Counted from the first letter of the stretch, positions 9,623 to 18,483 are shown. The stretch is 64,000 nucleotides of DNA from Haemophilus_A paraphrohaemolyticus_A (GCF_003253115.1 NZ_QEQF01000004.1:100249-164248), one strand, 5' to 3'. The notes: generated by a model from the letters alone, not told the origin. Numbers and translations are program-made.

Positions 9623-10567
9623 TTAGTAAAACTCTACGCCTTCAACACACTTTGTCACGCGAGTTCCCGCTTTGCCTGCTACAATATCTTGAATCTGGGC
9701 AAGTGAGCCGATCGCCGCATCTTTGCCTGTCGCTTTAACGAAGTTGATTACTGCCTGTACTTTTGGTCCCATTGAACCTGGGGCGAATTCGGAAGCTAAG
9801 GCTTCAAGTGCCTCTGGGCTGCCTTTAGCAATTTTGCGTTGGGTCGGTTTTTGGAAATCAACACAAACAGCATCCACATCGGTGGCAATAATAAATAAAT
9901 CAGCATTCAAGTTTTCTGAAATTACGGCGGTCGCTAAGTCTTTATCAACCACAGCTTCCACGCCTTGTAATTCGCCTTTTTCATTGCGGAAACTTGGCAC
10001 ACCACCACCTCCGCCACAAATCACGATTTGATCTTGTGCGAGTAATGCTTTCACCGCTTCAATGCCAGTCACACCGACAGGTTTCGGGCTTGGTACAGCA
10101 CGGCGGAAATATTGTCCGTCAGCCATTACCGTCCAGCCTTTTTCCGCAGCTAATTTTTCCGCTTCCGCTTGGCTATACACCTGGCCAATCGGTTTACTTG
10201 GTTTAGTAAACGCAGGATCGTGTTTATCAACAATCACTTGAGTCACGAAGGTTTGCGTTGGGTGTTGAGGAATTAGGTTGGTTAATTCTTGTTGTAACAT
10301 ATAACCAATCATTCCCACGGTTTGTGAAACTAAAATATCTAACGGATAGGGCTCAATTTTCGCATCTTGAGCGTAATAAGCTGCGTGTTGTAACGCAAGT
10401 AACCCCACTTGTGGCCCGTTGCCATGTGAAATCACAAGCTCATTATTGGATTTGATTTTAGCAAGCTGTTCTGCTGCGACGCGAATATTCGCTGCTTGAT
10501 TTTGTGCCGTCATCGGCTCGCCACGTTTTAATAATGCATTGCCACCTAGAGCAACTACGATTTTCAT
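9623..10567 (-). CDS. arcC: Carbamate kinase
   Basis: Carbamate kinase transfers phosphate from carbamoyl phosphate to ADP, yielding ATP, CO2 and ammonia in anaerobic arginine or citrulline breakdown. The 314-residue protein has the N-terminal VALGGNALLKRG, ISHGNGPQVG and VICGGGGGVP motifs of the family. It starts 11 bases after arcB and shares its transcript. There is no arcA (arginine deiminase) or arcD transporter beside it, so the pair may use citrulline or carbamoyl phosphate, or arcA may lie elsewhere. Confidence 0.96.
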   Translation of the reverse strand: MKIVVALGGNALLKRGEPMTAQNQAANIRVAAEQLAKIKSNNELVISHGNGPQVGLLALQHAAYYAQDAKIEPYPLDILVSQTVGMIGYMLQQELTNLIPQHPTQTFVTQVIVDKHDPAFTKPSKPIGQVYSQAEAEKLAAEKGWTVMADGQYFRRAVPSPKPVGVTGIEAVKALLAQDQIVICGGGGGVPSFRNEKGELQGVEAVVDKDLATAVISENLNADLFIIATDVDAVCVDFQKPTQRKIAKGSPEALEALASEFAPGSMGPKVQAVINFVKATGKDAAIGSLAQIQDIVAGKAGTRVTKCVEGVEFY

Positions 10568-10578
10568 TTTTCTTCCCC

Positions 10579-11583
10579 TTACGCCAAACTCGCCACCATC
10601 ACCGCTTTAATTGTATGCATACGGTTTTCTGCTTGTTCGAATGCCACATTTGCTGGTGATTCAAACACATCTTCTGTTACTTCAATACCATTTGCCAAAG
10701 CGGGGTATTTTTCTGCAATTTGCTTACCAATTTTGGTTTCGCTATTGTGGAACGCAGGCAAGCAGTGCATAAATTTCACTTTCGGGTTGCCCGTACGTTT
10801 CATCAACTCAGGGGTCACTTGATAAGGCATCAACATATCAATACGTTTGCCCCACGTTTCTAACGGCTCACCCATTGAAACCCACACATCAGTATGCACG
10901 AAATCCACACCTTTCACTGCTGTATCAATATCGTCGGTTACCGTAATTCGAGCGCCCGATTCTGCCGCAAATTTTTGACACATTTCAACCAGCGAATCTT
11001 CTGGTAACAATGCTTTTGGTGCACAGATACGCACATCCATCCCGAGTTTCGCCCCAATTAACAAGAGTGAATTCCCCACATTGTTACGTGCATCACCGAT
11101 ATAGACGTAGCTAATTTGGCTCAATGGTTTTTCGCAGTTTTCAATCATTGTTAGCACATCGGCAAGCATTTGTGTTGGGTGGAATTCATCAGTTAAGCCA
11201 TTGAATACTGGTACGCCCGCATATTCTGCTAACTCATTGACAACTGATTGTTTAAAGCCACGATATTCAATCGCATCATACATTCTACCCAATACGCGAG
11301 CGGTATCTTTCATCGATTCTTTATGCCCAATTTGTGAAGACGTTGGGTCGATGTAAGTCACGTGTGCACCTTGATCGTAAGCTGCCACCTCAAATGCACA
11401 GCGAGTACGGGTGGAGGTTTTCTCAAAAATTAACGCAATATTTTTACCTTTTAAACGAGGCTGCTCTGTGCCAGCATATTTCGCACGTTTTAAATCGCGT
11501 GATAAATCTAACAAATACTTAATTTCACGTTCGGTGTGGTTTACTAAACTGAGTAAATGTCTGTTTTTGAGATTAAATGCCAT
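10579..11583 (-). CDS. arcB: Ornithine carbamoyltransferase (catabolic type)
   Basis: This 334-residue enzyme interconverts ornithine plus carbamoyl phosphate with citrulline. It carries the carbamoyl-phosphate motif STRTRCAFEVA near residue 57, and HCLPAFHNSETK near residue 272, where the cysteine binds ornithine. Coupling to arcC supports a catabolic role (citrulline phosphorolysis), but the same protein may also serve biosynthesis and is sometimes called argF. Overlapping ARG-box-like sequences lie about 110 bases upstream. Confidence 0.95.
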   Translation of the reverse strand: MAFNLKNRHLLSLVNHTEREIKYLLDLSRDLKRAKYAGTEQPRLKGKNIALIFEKTSTRTRCAFEVAAYDQGAHVTYIDPTSSQIGHKESMKDTARVLGRMYDAIEYRGFKQSVVNELAEYAGVPVFNGLTDEFHPTQMLADVLTMIENCEKPLSQISYVYIGDARNNVGNSLLLIGAKLGMDVRICAPKALLPEDSLVEMCQKFAAESGARITVTDDIDTAVKGVDFVHTDVWVSMGEPLETWGKRIDMLMPYQVTPELMKRTGNPKVKFMHCLPAFHNSETKIGKQIAEKYPALANGIEVTEDVFESPANVAFEQAENRMHTIKAVMVASLA

Positions 11584-11690
11584 AATGTGTACTCCTACTG
11601 TTGTGAGTTGAAAAATTAAGCTATTCTAGCAAAGCAAACGGTTGCCTTCAAATAACACTTTCTTATAAAGAAATTTTAATATTGAAAAAT

Positions 11691-11719
11691 TATGCATTTA
11701 TTTTTCATTTTTATTCACT
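11691..11719. promoter_or_regulatory. Possible ArgR operator (ARG-box-like) upstream of arcBC
   Basis: Two overlapping 18-base matches to the ARG box (WNTGAATWWWWATTCANW), at 11691-11708 and 11702-11719, each have two mismatches. They overlap rather than sitting 21 bases centre to centre as in classical pairs, and the region is very A/T-rich, so chance is possible. Confidence 0.3.
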
Positions 11720-11830
11720 TTAATACAAGAGGGATTTTAATGAAATTATAAAGAAAGGAAGAGTTTATTTTTTACTCTCTCATCTTGTGAGGAAACAGGA
11801 GAAGTTGAGAACGAAGAAACGTATAAAAAA

Positions 11831-11850
11831 ACGCTCCCTTTCGGAAGCGT
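11831..11850 (-). terminator. doxX terminator
   Basis: The hairpin ACGCT(T)CC / GG(A)AGCGT is followed on the minus strand by TTTTTTT. It lies 19 bases past the doxX stop. Confidence 0.8.
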
Positions 11851-11868
11851 CTGTTTATTACAAGCGGT

Positions 11869-12288
11869 CTATTTATTCGCTAATTTTGCATCTAATGATA
11901 AAGAACCTGCACCTTTCACTAAGAAAAGTAAGAATGCCATACAATACATAATTGCTATTTCGCCTTTGTTTGATAACGGATCTAATACCGTTTCTGGTGT
12001 CATATGCATAAAGAAATATGCATATGCCATTTGACCTGCTAACAAGAATGAAATGGGGCGAGTGAATAAGCCTAATGCTAATAATAAGCCGCCGCCGATT
12101 TCTAAGATGCCGCCTACCCCATACATTGAGAACAGAGGAACACTACCGTTTCCTCCTGTCATTGAGAAGGGAAATTCAAAGAATTTCGCTGTACCGTGTA
12201 ATAAGAACATATAGCCGATAACCACTCGTGCTAATAAAAATACTACTGGGCTAAGTTTTTCGAATTTTTCAAATGCTTGATTCATCAT
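11869..12288 (-). CDS. DoxX family membrane protein
   Basis: The 139-residue protein has four hydrophobic segments and the family features LLARVVIGYMFLLHGTAKFF, GGILEIGGGLLLALGLFTRP and AYFFMH. DoxX/DoxD-like proteins are inner-membrane proteins linked to redox or thiol stress, but the biochemical role is unsettled. It is divergent from a LysR-type regulator 129 bases away, which probably controls it. An uptake signal lies at its 3' end (11860-11870). Confidence 0.85.
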   Translation of the reverse strand: MMNQAFEKFEKLSPVVFLLARVVIGYMFLLHGTAKFFEFPFSMTGGNGSVPLFSMYGVGGILEIGGGLLLALGLFTRPISFLLAGQMAYAYFFMHMTPETVLDPLSNKGEIAIMYCMAFLLFLVKGAGSLSLDAKLANK

Positions 12289-12417
12289 TTTTCCTATCTA
12301 AAGTTAAAGAAATGTAACAAAAATATGGCGTACATTGTAATTGAATCTTTCTGCTTGATCATTCCACTTTTTCTAAATAAACTTTTTAGCTCAGCTTAAT
12401 AATATAAAATACGTAAG

Positions 12418-13308
12418 ATGAATGATTTTAAAGCGATGTCGGTTTTTGTGACCGTGATTGAACAAGGTTCAATGCAAGCTGCAGCAGAAAAGTTGGCGAT
12501 GACCCCATCTGCAATTACCCAGTCGATCCAAAAGCTAGAACAGCAACTCAAAATTAAATTATTAAATCGCACCACCCGCAAAATATCGCTTACAGAAGCA
12601 GGTGAAGCCTTTTATCAACATGCCAGCCAAATGCATAAAAGTGCTGAAAATGCGATGAAAAGCGTCGAACTGTTGCGATCTTCTCCGATAGGTACGCTCA
12701 GAATTTCTTGCCCTTCAGGTTTAACCCGTTCTCCGTTTATTCAAGCCTTAAAATTAATTCTGGAAGAACATGCTGATTTCAACATGGATCTTTCTTTTAA
12801 GGATGAAGCGGTTGATTTAATTGAAGAAAGGATAGACATCGCCTTACGTATCGGCACGCGTTCATTGGAAGACAATATGATCGCTCGCCATATTTATGAT
12901 GTGAAATTGGCTATCGTGGCACATAAAGATTACCTCAAAAAGCATTTTTTGCCACAAACGCCCGATGAGCTGTATCAATTGGATTGGATTTATTTTGCTT
13001 CACTTGATCCCGACTATTTACAATTTTCTAGCCCTTTAGGCAAAGCTCATATTAAACCTAACTATCGTATTAAAACCAATACACTTTTGGCAAGCCGAGA
13101 CTTAACGCTACAAGGCTTAGGAATTTCCATTCAGCCTATCCTTGAGATAGAAAAAGAGCTTGCTGATGGCACGTTGGTACAACTTCTGCCCGAATGGGAA
13201 TTGCCGAAGAATCCGATGTATTTAGTGACACTTCAGCGGGTGCAGTCGGAAAAAGTGAGAATAGCGGTGGAAGCGATTGTAGATTATTTTGAGAGGTTGA
13301 AAAGCTAG
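12418..13308 (+). CDS. LysR-family transcriptional regulator
   Basis: This 296-residue regulator has an N-terminal winged helix-turn-helix (QAAAEKLAMTPSAITQSIQKLEQQLKIKLLNRTTRKISLTEAG split over residues ~18-63) and a C-terminal LysR substrate-binding domain. It falls in the large CrgA/DsdC-like group whose domain contains DIALRIG. Divergence from doxX suggests autoregulation and control of doxX in response to an unknown, perhaps electrophilic, signal. The ribosome site is weak (GTAAG). Its end overlaps the convergent comF end by four bases. Confidence 0.9.
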   Translation: MNDFKAMSVFVTVIEQGSMQAAAEKLAMTPSAITQSIQKLEQQLKIKLLNRTTRKISLTEAGEAFYQHASQMHKSAENAMKSVELLRSSPIGTLRISCPSGLTRSPFIQALKLILEEHADFNMDLSFKDEAVDLIEERIDIALRIGTRSLEDNMIARHIYDVKLAIVAHKDYLKKHFLPQTPDELYQLDWIYFASLDPDYLQFSSPLGKAHIKPNYRIKTNTLLASRDLTLQGLGISIQPILEIEKELADGTLVQLLPEWELPKNPMYLVTLQRVQSEKVRIAVEAIVDYFERLKS

Positions 13309-13988
13309 GCTCTTGCTAACGTCCAAACTTGGACTTCTTTCACGCCTGCACGTTTAATCTCGCGACAAATCGCATTGAGCGTTGAGCCTGTGGTCACGAC
13401 ATCATCCACGATTGCAATTCGCTCGTAAAAAGTGCCCGCTTGTGGCTTAAAACAAAAGGCGTTTTTCAGGTTCAAACGCCGTTCTTGTGCAGTCAATTCA
13501 CGCTGTGAAGCGGTATGCCGAATACGGCTAAGGCTTTGCGTATCAAGTGGAATATCCAACCATTGAGAAAGATGCCGAGCGATCAACTCCGATTGATTAT
13601 AGCCTCGCCGCCAATGGCGCTGCCAAAAAAGTGGCACGGGCAAAATGGCCTCTGGGAGAGCCAAACCATGCTCCCGTTGAGCCTGTTTTACGGCTAATAA
13701 CAACAGCCTTGCTAATGGTTGATCCAACCAATATTGCTGATGAAATTTAAAGCGATGAATCCAATCTGTAAGCGGTTTTTTATAGACAGAAATTTGCACC
13801 ATTCGCTGCCATTTGGGCTCATTTTGCAGACATTCGCCGCAAGATAGTGCATTTTCCGCCAACAAGCTGCCACAATGCCCGCAATAAGGCGAACGTGCTA
13901 AAAGCTTGACGCAGCGGCTACAAAAGCCGTGATGCACTATCGCCAGCGGCTTATCACAATGAAAACAGCGGAAATCTAATCTATTCAT
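13305..13988 (-). CDS. comF: Competence protein ComF (phosphoribosyltransferase-like)
   Basis: The 227-residue ComF/GntX-type protein has an N-terminal zinc finger (cysteine pairs CFHC, CSRC, CGHC, CGEC) and a C-terminal phosphoribosyltransferase-like domain with IVDDVVTTGSTL near residue 192. ComF is needed for DNA transformation at a cytosolic step. In H. influenzae it ends the comA-F operon; here it stands alone behind a 24-base palindrome that resembles a CRP-S competence site. The ribosome site is GGAGGG. It converges on the LysR gene. Confidence 0.93.
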   Translation of the reverse strand: MNRLDFRCFHCDKPLAIVHHGFCSRCVKLLARSPYCGHCGSLLAENALSCGECLQNEPKWQRMVQISVYKKPLTDWIHRFKFHQQYWLDQPLARLLLLAVKQAQREHGLALPEAILPVPLFWQRHWRRGYNQSELIARHLSQWLDIPLDTQSLSRIRHTASQRELTAQERRLNLKNAFCFKPQAGTFYERIAIVDDVVTTGSTLNAICREIKRAGVKEVQVWTLARA

Positions 13989-14027
13989 ATGCCCTCCGCT
14001 ATTTACTTTACCAAATTGGCAAAAATG

Positions 14028-14051
14028 ATTTTTCGAGCACGTTCGAAAAAT
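14028..14051 (-). promoter_or_regulatory. Candidate CRP-S (Sxy-dependent) site for comF
   Basis: The dyad ATTTTTCGA-N6-TCGAAAAAT (14028-14051) has the CRP-S form, with C in the core and A/T-rich flanks; the consensus is TTTTTGCGA-N6-TCGCAAAAA. It deviates symmetrically by G to T. Its centre lies about 51 bases upstream of the comF ATG, and a TAAAGT -10-like hexamer at 14004-14009 would place it near -41.5. It could instead be part of the mobAB terminator. Confidence 0.45.
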
Positions 14052-14063
14052 GAGGAAATATTT

Positions 14064-15161
14064 TTATTTTAACCAGCTTTTCACAAACTCTGCCACTTCA
14101 TCCACATCATTGATATCCAATCGATTTTCCCGTTCAATCGGGTAATCAGTGGCAGTGGCAATCGTCCATTTATCGAGCTCTGGCAATGGCTTTTCAATCC
14201 CTTTTCGATGAAGCTGAATTTTTGGTAAGGCTTCGTGTTTAAAGCCTTCAACCAGCACCAAATCCACATCTTTGAAATTGGCAATAATTTGCTGAAAATC
14301 GACCGCTTGTTCGGGCGTTTCGGTCATTAATGCCCAACGTTCATCGCAGGCAATTGCTGTTGGATTCGCTCCTGCTAAACGCAAGCGGTGGCTATCTTTG
14401 CCTGGTTTATCTACATCAATATTATGGTGCGAATGCTTGATTAAACCGACTCTGAGGTTGCAAGCGGTCAATTTTGGGATCAGTTTTTCCAACAACGTGG
14501 TTTTGCCCGTGCCACTGTAGCCAGTGATAGCAAGCACGGCGGTTTTTGTGCGAGGTACTTCTGCCGTGGCTAATTCGGCTAATGTATTGAAATTTCGGAA
14601 TGCCACTTTTTGATCGGAAAAGTCTACGGCAATACTTTTTTGTTGTCGGAAGAACTGGTATAAGCGGCGTTCGCCCGTTTGCAGGTAATCATTCAGCGCT
14701 TTTACGACATTGCGATGGATTAACGCAAAAGTCGGGTGCGGTCGTTCACCATCGTGGGCGTAGGCAATCTCGACTTGGTTAATTTGCAAAGCCGTAAGTA
14801 GTTTTTTTAGCAGATTTTCAGGCAAAAATGGAGAATCGCAAGGTACGAATAGCAGATAGTCACTTTCAATCTGATGAAAGCCTGTGAGCATTCCGCTCAA
14901 CGCCCCTTGGAAATCAGGCATTTCATCTTGGTAAAAAGGTAGGTGAGGGAAAAGCTGCTGATATTCCGCCTGTGAGCGGTTGATATTCAAATAAACTTTG
15001 CCATTTACTGCTGATAATTGCGGGCTAAGACGTTGCAAAATATGTGCGATAAGCGGGCGATGTTGTAGCTTTTGTAAGCCTTTTTCTACGCCATTCATTC
15101 GGCGAGCTAAACCGCCTGCGAGAATTACAGCATGAATTTGAGGTGAAATTTTTTCTGTCAT
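14064..15161 (-). CDS. mobA: MobA-MobB fusion, molybdenum cofactor guanylyltransferase/GTPase
   Basis: The 365-residue protein is a fusion. Residues ~1-190 are MobA, with the GTP-binding LAGGLARRMNGVEKGLQ and the VPCDSPF metal/substrate motif; MobA adds GMP to molybdopterin. Residues ~205-365 are MobB, with the P-loop GYSGTGKTTLL, LIKHSHH and the VLVEGFKHE motif. In E. coli these are two genes. The fused enzyme should supply MGD cofactor for anaerobic reductases. It is divergent from yihD, as in H. influenzae. Confidence 0.93.
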   Translation of the reverse strand: MTEKISPQIHAVILAGGLARRMNGVEKGLQKLQHRPLIAHILQRLSPQLSAVNGKVYLNINRSQAEYQQLFPHLPFYQDEMPDFQGALSGMLTGFHQIESDYLLFVPCDSPFLPENLLKKLLTALQINQVEIAYAHDGERPHPTFALIHRNVVKALNDYLQTGERRLYQFFRQQKSIAVDFSDQKVAFRNFNTLAELATAEVPRTKTAVLAITGYSGTGKTTLLEKLIPKLTACNLRVGLIKHSHHNIDVDKPGKDSHRLRLAGANPTAIACDERWALMTETPEQAVDFQQIIANFKDVDLVLVEGFKHEALPKIQLHRKGIEKPLPELDKWTIATATDYPIERENRLDINDVDEVAEFVKSWLK

Positions 15162-15245
15162 AAATGAGGGCTTTTCTTTGCAAAAAGAGTACTAAAAGTA
15201 TATGATCCGAGCCAATTTTCAACAAGATTTTTTAAGGATTTTCCA

Positions 15246-15515
15246 ATGAAATGCAAACGTTTAGAAGAGTTATTAGAGCTATTAGGCGTCCACTGGCGTA
15301 AAAATCCAGATTTACACTTAATGGATATTTTACAACAGCTTTCGGTAGAAGTAGGTGAGCCAGATAACTACCCAGCGTTACGCGATGAGGTGTTGATTTA
15401 TCAATTAAAAATGCGTAATGCTGATAAACACGATCCCATCCCTGGCTTGAAAAAAGATTACGAAGATGATTTCAAAACTGCATTATTACGTGCTCGCGGA
15501 ATTTTAAAAGACTAA
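15246..15515 (+). CDS. yihD: YihD family protein
   Basis: This 89-residue cytosolic protein starts MKCKRLEELLELL and matches the YihD (DUF1040) family over its whole length. No function is established. The order mobA (divergent), yihD, dsbA is conserved in H. influenzae and resembles the E. coli mobA-yihD-dsbA neighbourhood. It is followed within 41 bases by dsbA and is likely co-transcribed. Confidence 0.9.
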   Translation: MKCKRLEELLELLGVHWRKNPDLHLMDILQQLSVEVGEPDNYPALRDEVLIYQLKMRNADKHDPIPGLKKDYEDDFKTALLRARGILKD

Positions 15516-15556
15516 TGTGGTCGAACGGAAACCATTATTTTTACAAGGAACACAAA

Positions 15557-16195
15557 ATGAAAAAAATGTTATTAAAGACCACATTCATTGCATTTTCTGC
15601 ACTTTTCGCGGTAAATTCGACCACTTTCGCAACAAATCCTGTTGAAGGTAAAGAGTACAATATTATTCGCCAAGCACCATCAGCTCAAAAAGAAGTGTTA
15701 GAATTTTTCTCATTCTATTGCCCACACTGCTACGATTTTGAATTGAACTACAAAATCCCTGCTCAAATCAAAGCAAACTTACCTGAGGGCACAAAATTAG
15801 TGCAATATCACGTGAATTTCTTGGGTCGTCAATCTGAAAACTTAACGCGTGCGTGGGCATTTGCTATGGCTCAAGGTGTGGAAGATAAAGTGAAAACCGC
15901 ATTATTTGAAGGTGCTCAAAAAAATGCATTTAAGTCAATGGACGACATCAAGGCAGTATTCGTGGCAAATGGCGTGAGTGCAGCAGATTTCGATAACGGC
16001 ATTAACAGCTTTGTGGTAAATGGCTTGGTAAACAAACAAGTGCAAGCAGCAGAAGAGTTTAAAATTCGTGGCGTACCCGCTTTCTTTGTAAACGAGCAAT
16101 ATGAAATCAATTTAAGCGGTTTCTCAGATTCAACTTCAACCAATGATTTCATCAAACATTATGTCGATGCAGTCACTTTCTTAATTAAAAAATAA
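15557..16195 (+). CDS. dsbA: Thiol:disulfide interchange protein DsbA
   Basis: DsbA introduces disulfide bonds into periplasmic proteins. From the ATG at 15557 the protein has 212 residues, a signal peptide ending near ATFA (about residue 25) and the thioredoxin-fold active site CPHC at 55-58. The cis-proline loop is RGVPAFF near residue 170. A longer frame from 15515 exists, but AAGGAA at 15545 and the signal peptide support 15557. A strong hairpin terminator follows. Confidence 0.95.
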   Translation: MKKMLLKTTFIAFSALFAVNSTTFATNPVEGKEYNIIRQAPSAQKEVLEFFSFYCPHCYDFELNYKIPAQIKANLPEGTKLVQYHVNFLGRQSENLTRAWAFAMAQGVEDKVKTALFEGAQKNAFKSMDDIKAVFVANGVSAADFDNGINSFVVNGLVNKQVQAAEEFKIRGVPAFFVNEQYEINLSGFSDSTSTNDFIKHYVDAVTFLIKK

Positions 16196-16212
16196 ATCTG
16201 AAATATGATCAT

Positions 16213-16234
16213 AAGGGGCATTTGCCCCTTTTTT
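16213..16234 (+). terminator. dsbA rho-independent terminator
   Basis: The perfect eight-base arms AAGGGGCA / TGCCCCTT with a two-base loop are followed by TTTT. They lie 18 bases past the dsbA stop. Confidence 0.92.
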
Positions 16235-16263
16235 GCAATATTCCCCCTAAGAGAGAAAGAAAA

Positions 16264-17727
16264 ATGAAACTTTCCCCCGCTGTTCTATTTGCAATCTTTG
16301 GCTTAAATCTGACCGCTTTTGCGCAGGCAAAAGTGGCACAACCGCAAGAAAAGAAAATTGCCGAGCCTAAAAATGATTTAACTGAACATTTCCAGGTGGC
16401 TCAACCCAAGCCAAAAGCCCAGCCTGCCACTGAACCAGCAGAGAAATCTGGCACGGTGTCGATGACCAAAGAAGAGTTGGCTCAGCACCCCGATTTAATT
16501 GTGCGCGGGTTAATTCCAGCTGTGTTGCAAAACAACGAACAAGCGGTTGAATTATTACTGCCGATGTACAAAAACTTGCCGAATCAAGATCCATTCTTGC
16601 GTGACTGGGCAGAGGCGATTTCAGCCAAATCACAGGGCAATTTTGCGGATGCTGTAGCACGCTATCGTTCTCTTTTTGCACAAAAATCAGATATTCCTGC
16701 CTTGCGTTATCAACTCGCTCAAGCCCTTTTTTTAAATAACAATAATGAGGCGGCTAAAGATCAATTCCAAAAATTGCGTGCAGAAAATTTATCGCCCGAT
16801 TCAGTTGCAATTATCGACCAATATTTGACCGCTTTAAATAAACGCGATCAGTGGAAATTTAGCGGTGGAATGAGCTTCCTTAATGAAACGAACATCAATA
16901 ACGCACCGAAAGCGGGTACAAAAGTAGGCAGTTGGGAAGCCTGGAAAAAAGAGAGTGCACAAGGTTTTTCTTACTACTTCAATACTGAGAAAAAATGGTC
17001 GTTACCAAATCAATTTTTCACCAAAATGGAACTGGATGCTTCGGGTAAATATTATTGGAATAACAAAAAATATAATGAACTCAATGTACGTGCAGGTGCA
17101 GGCTTAGGATATCAAACTGCACGTTTTGAAATTGCCCTCACTCCATTTACCGAAAAACGTTGGTATGCGGGTGGTTCATCCGGTAGTGAATCGCTTAAAC
17201 AATATTCAAAAAACTCAGGCGTTCAGCTTGAAAGCAGTTACTGGTTGAATGAAAAATGGCAACTTTCAAGCGTGTTGGAATATGGCGAACAGCGTTATGA
17301 TTGGCGTAAGCACTTAAACGGCAACAACTATTTGTGGTCAAACACGCTCTTATATGTACCAAAAAGCGGGCAATATTGGTTTGTTGGCGTAGATTACAAC
17401 CGAGAAAATACCCGCGATAAAGACAACGCTTACCAACGCACCAGTGCTCGTTTAGGCTGGGGGCAAGAGTGGGGCTGGGGCATCTCAAGCCGTGTTTCCC
17501 TTTCTTATGCGAAACGGACTTATCAGGCTCATCCTGCACCCGATTTAATCGGTAAAATACAAAAAAATGATGAATATTCAACTGCTTTAACCTTTTGGCA
17601 TCGTGATTTACACTTCTTTAGTGTGACGCCAAAAGTGACTTGGCAATATCAGAAAGTAAGCAGTAACCACCCGTTTTATAGCTATGACAAAAATCGGGTT
17701 TATTTTGAGATGAGTAAAACGTTCTAG
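16264..17727 (+). CDS. Slam-type outer membrane protein (DUF560, surface lipoprotein assembly modifier)
   Basis: The 487-residue protein has a signal peptide (cleaved near AFAQA), an N-terminal domain with TPR-like helices (about 40-190) and a C-terminal beta-barrel from about 195, ending in a C-terminal phenylalanine (EMSKTF). The barrel half matches the DUF560/Slam family, which moves surface lipoproteins such as transferrin- or hemoglobin-binding proteins to the cell surface. No surface lipoprotein gene is adjacent, so the client is unknown. I chose 16264 because AGAGAGAAAG precedes it; the in-frame ATG at 16222 lies in the dsbA terminator. An ABC ATPase gene follows after ten bases. Confidence 0.85.
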   Translation: MKLSPAVLFAIFGLNLTAFAQAKVAQPQEKKIAEPKNDLTEHFQVAQPKPKAQPATEPAEKSGTVSMTKEELAQHPDLIVRGLIPAVLQNNEQAVELLLPMYKNLPNQDPFLRDWAEAISAKSQGNFADAVARYRSLFAQKSDIPALRYQLAQALFLNNNNEAAKDQFQKLRAENLSPDSVAIIDQYLTALNKRDQWKFSGGMSFLNETNINNAPKAGTKVGSWEAWKKESAQGFSYYFNTEKKWSLPNQFFTKMELDASGKYYWNNKKYNELNVRAGAGLGYQTARFEIALTPFTEKRWYAGGSSGSESLKQYSKNSGVQLESSYWLNEKWQLSSVLEYGEQRYDWRKHLNGNNYLWSNTLLYVPKSGQYWFVGVDYNRENTRDKDNAYQRTSARLGWGQEWGWGISSRVSLSYAKRTYQAHPAPDLIGKIQKNDEYSTALTFWHRDLHFFSVTPKVTWQYQKVSSNHPFYSYDKNRVYFEMSKTF

Positions 17728-17737
17728 GGTTGATGCG

Positions 17738-18475
17738 ATGTTAAAGATAGAGAATCTTTCTCAGCCTTACGGACTAAAAAAGATAACCTGCTCTTTTCCT
17801 GAAGGAAAGTTGATCGGCATTATGGGAGCGAATGGTGCAGGCAAATCGACCTTGCTTAAAACGATAGCGGGTATTTTACCCATTACAAGCGGTGAAGTTT
17901 GGCTCAAAAATACCCAATTGAGCCAAATGAATGCTCTTCAGAGAAGTCAGCAAATAGCTTATTTGGCTCAAAATACCAATATTCATTGGGATCTTTGTGT
18001 TTATGATGTAATTGCACTAGGTTTAGAGGTGCCGCATTCTTTTACTAAAGGGCAGTCACTCATTTATCGCATTGCACAAAAATTTTCTGTTGAGCATCTG
18101 TTAGATAAATCATTTCAGAAACTTTCGGGCGGCGAAAAAGCACGAGTGCAGCTCGCCCGCTGTTGTATAAAAAACGCCCCATTGTTACTTGTGGATGAAC
18201 CGATCGCTCCGCTCGATCCTTATTACCAAATCGATATTATGGAGCAACTAAAATCCCTTACGCCAAATCAAACTTGTGTAGTTGCCATTCATCACTTATC
18301 GCTTGCCTATCAATTTTGTGATGAAATCATTTTGCTTAATAAAGGCAGAATTATTGCAAGTGGCGAAACACAAGCGGTTTTAAATGCAGAAAATTTAGCA
18401 GTTGCGTTTAATGTGAAAGCAGAATTTGATACAGAGAAAAGAGAGATTCTGGGGATAAGAAAATTAGAGAAGTAA
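17738..18475 (+). CDS. Orphan iron/heme/B12-type ABC transporter ATPase
   Basis: The 245-residue ATPase has Walker A GANGAGKST, signature LSGGEKAR, Walker B LLLVDEP and switch HHLS. The overall form is that of the FecE/FhuC/BtuD branch serving FecCD-type permeases for siderophores, heme or cobalamin. No permease or binding protein flanks it: the upstream gene is the Slam homologue 10 bases away, and downstream is a terminator and the convergent metG. Its partners must be encoded elsewhere. Pairing with Slam hints at metal or heme acquisition, but this is inference. Confidence 0.85.
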   Translation: MLKIENLSQPYGLKKITCSFPEGKLIGIMGANGAGKSTLLKTIAGILPITSGEVWLKNTQLSQMNALQRSQQIAYLAQNTNIHWDLCVYDVIALGLEVPHSFTKGQSLIYRIAQKFSVEHLLDKSFQKLSGGEKARVQLARCCIKNAPLLLVDEPIAPLDPYYQIDIMEQLKSLTPNQTCVVAIHHLSLAYQFCDEIILLNKGRIIASGETQAVLNAENLAVAFNVKAEFDTEKREILGIRKLEK

Positions 18476-18483
18476 TAGTAAAA

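Noticed and set aside
15515..15556. Longer N-terminus for dsbA
   Set aside because: It would place 14 polar residues before a normal signal peptide; the ATG at 15557 has a ribosome site.
16222..16263. Longer N-terminus for the Slam homologue
   Set aside because: The upstream start lies inside the dsbA terminator; 16264 has a ribosome site and starts a signal peptide.
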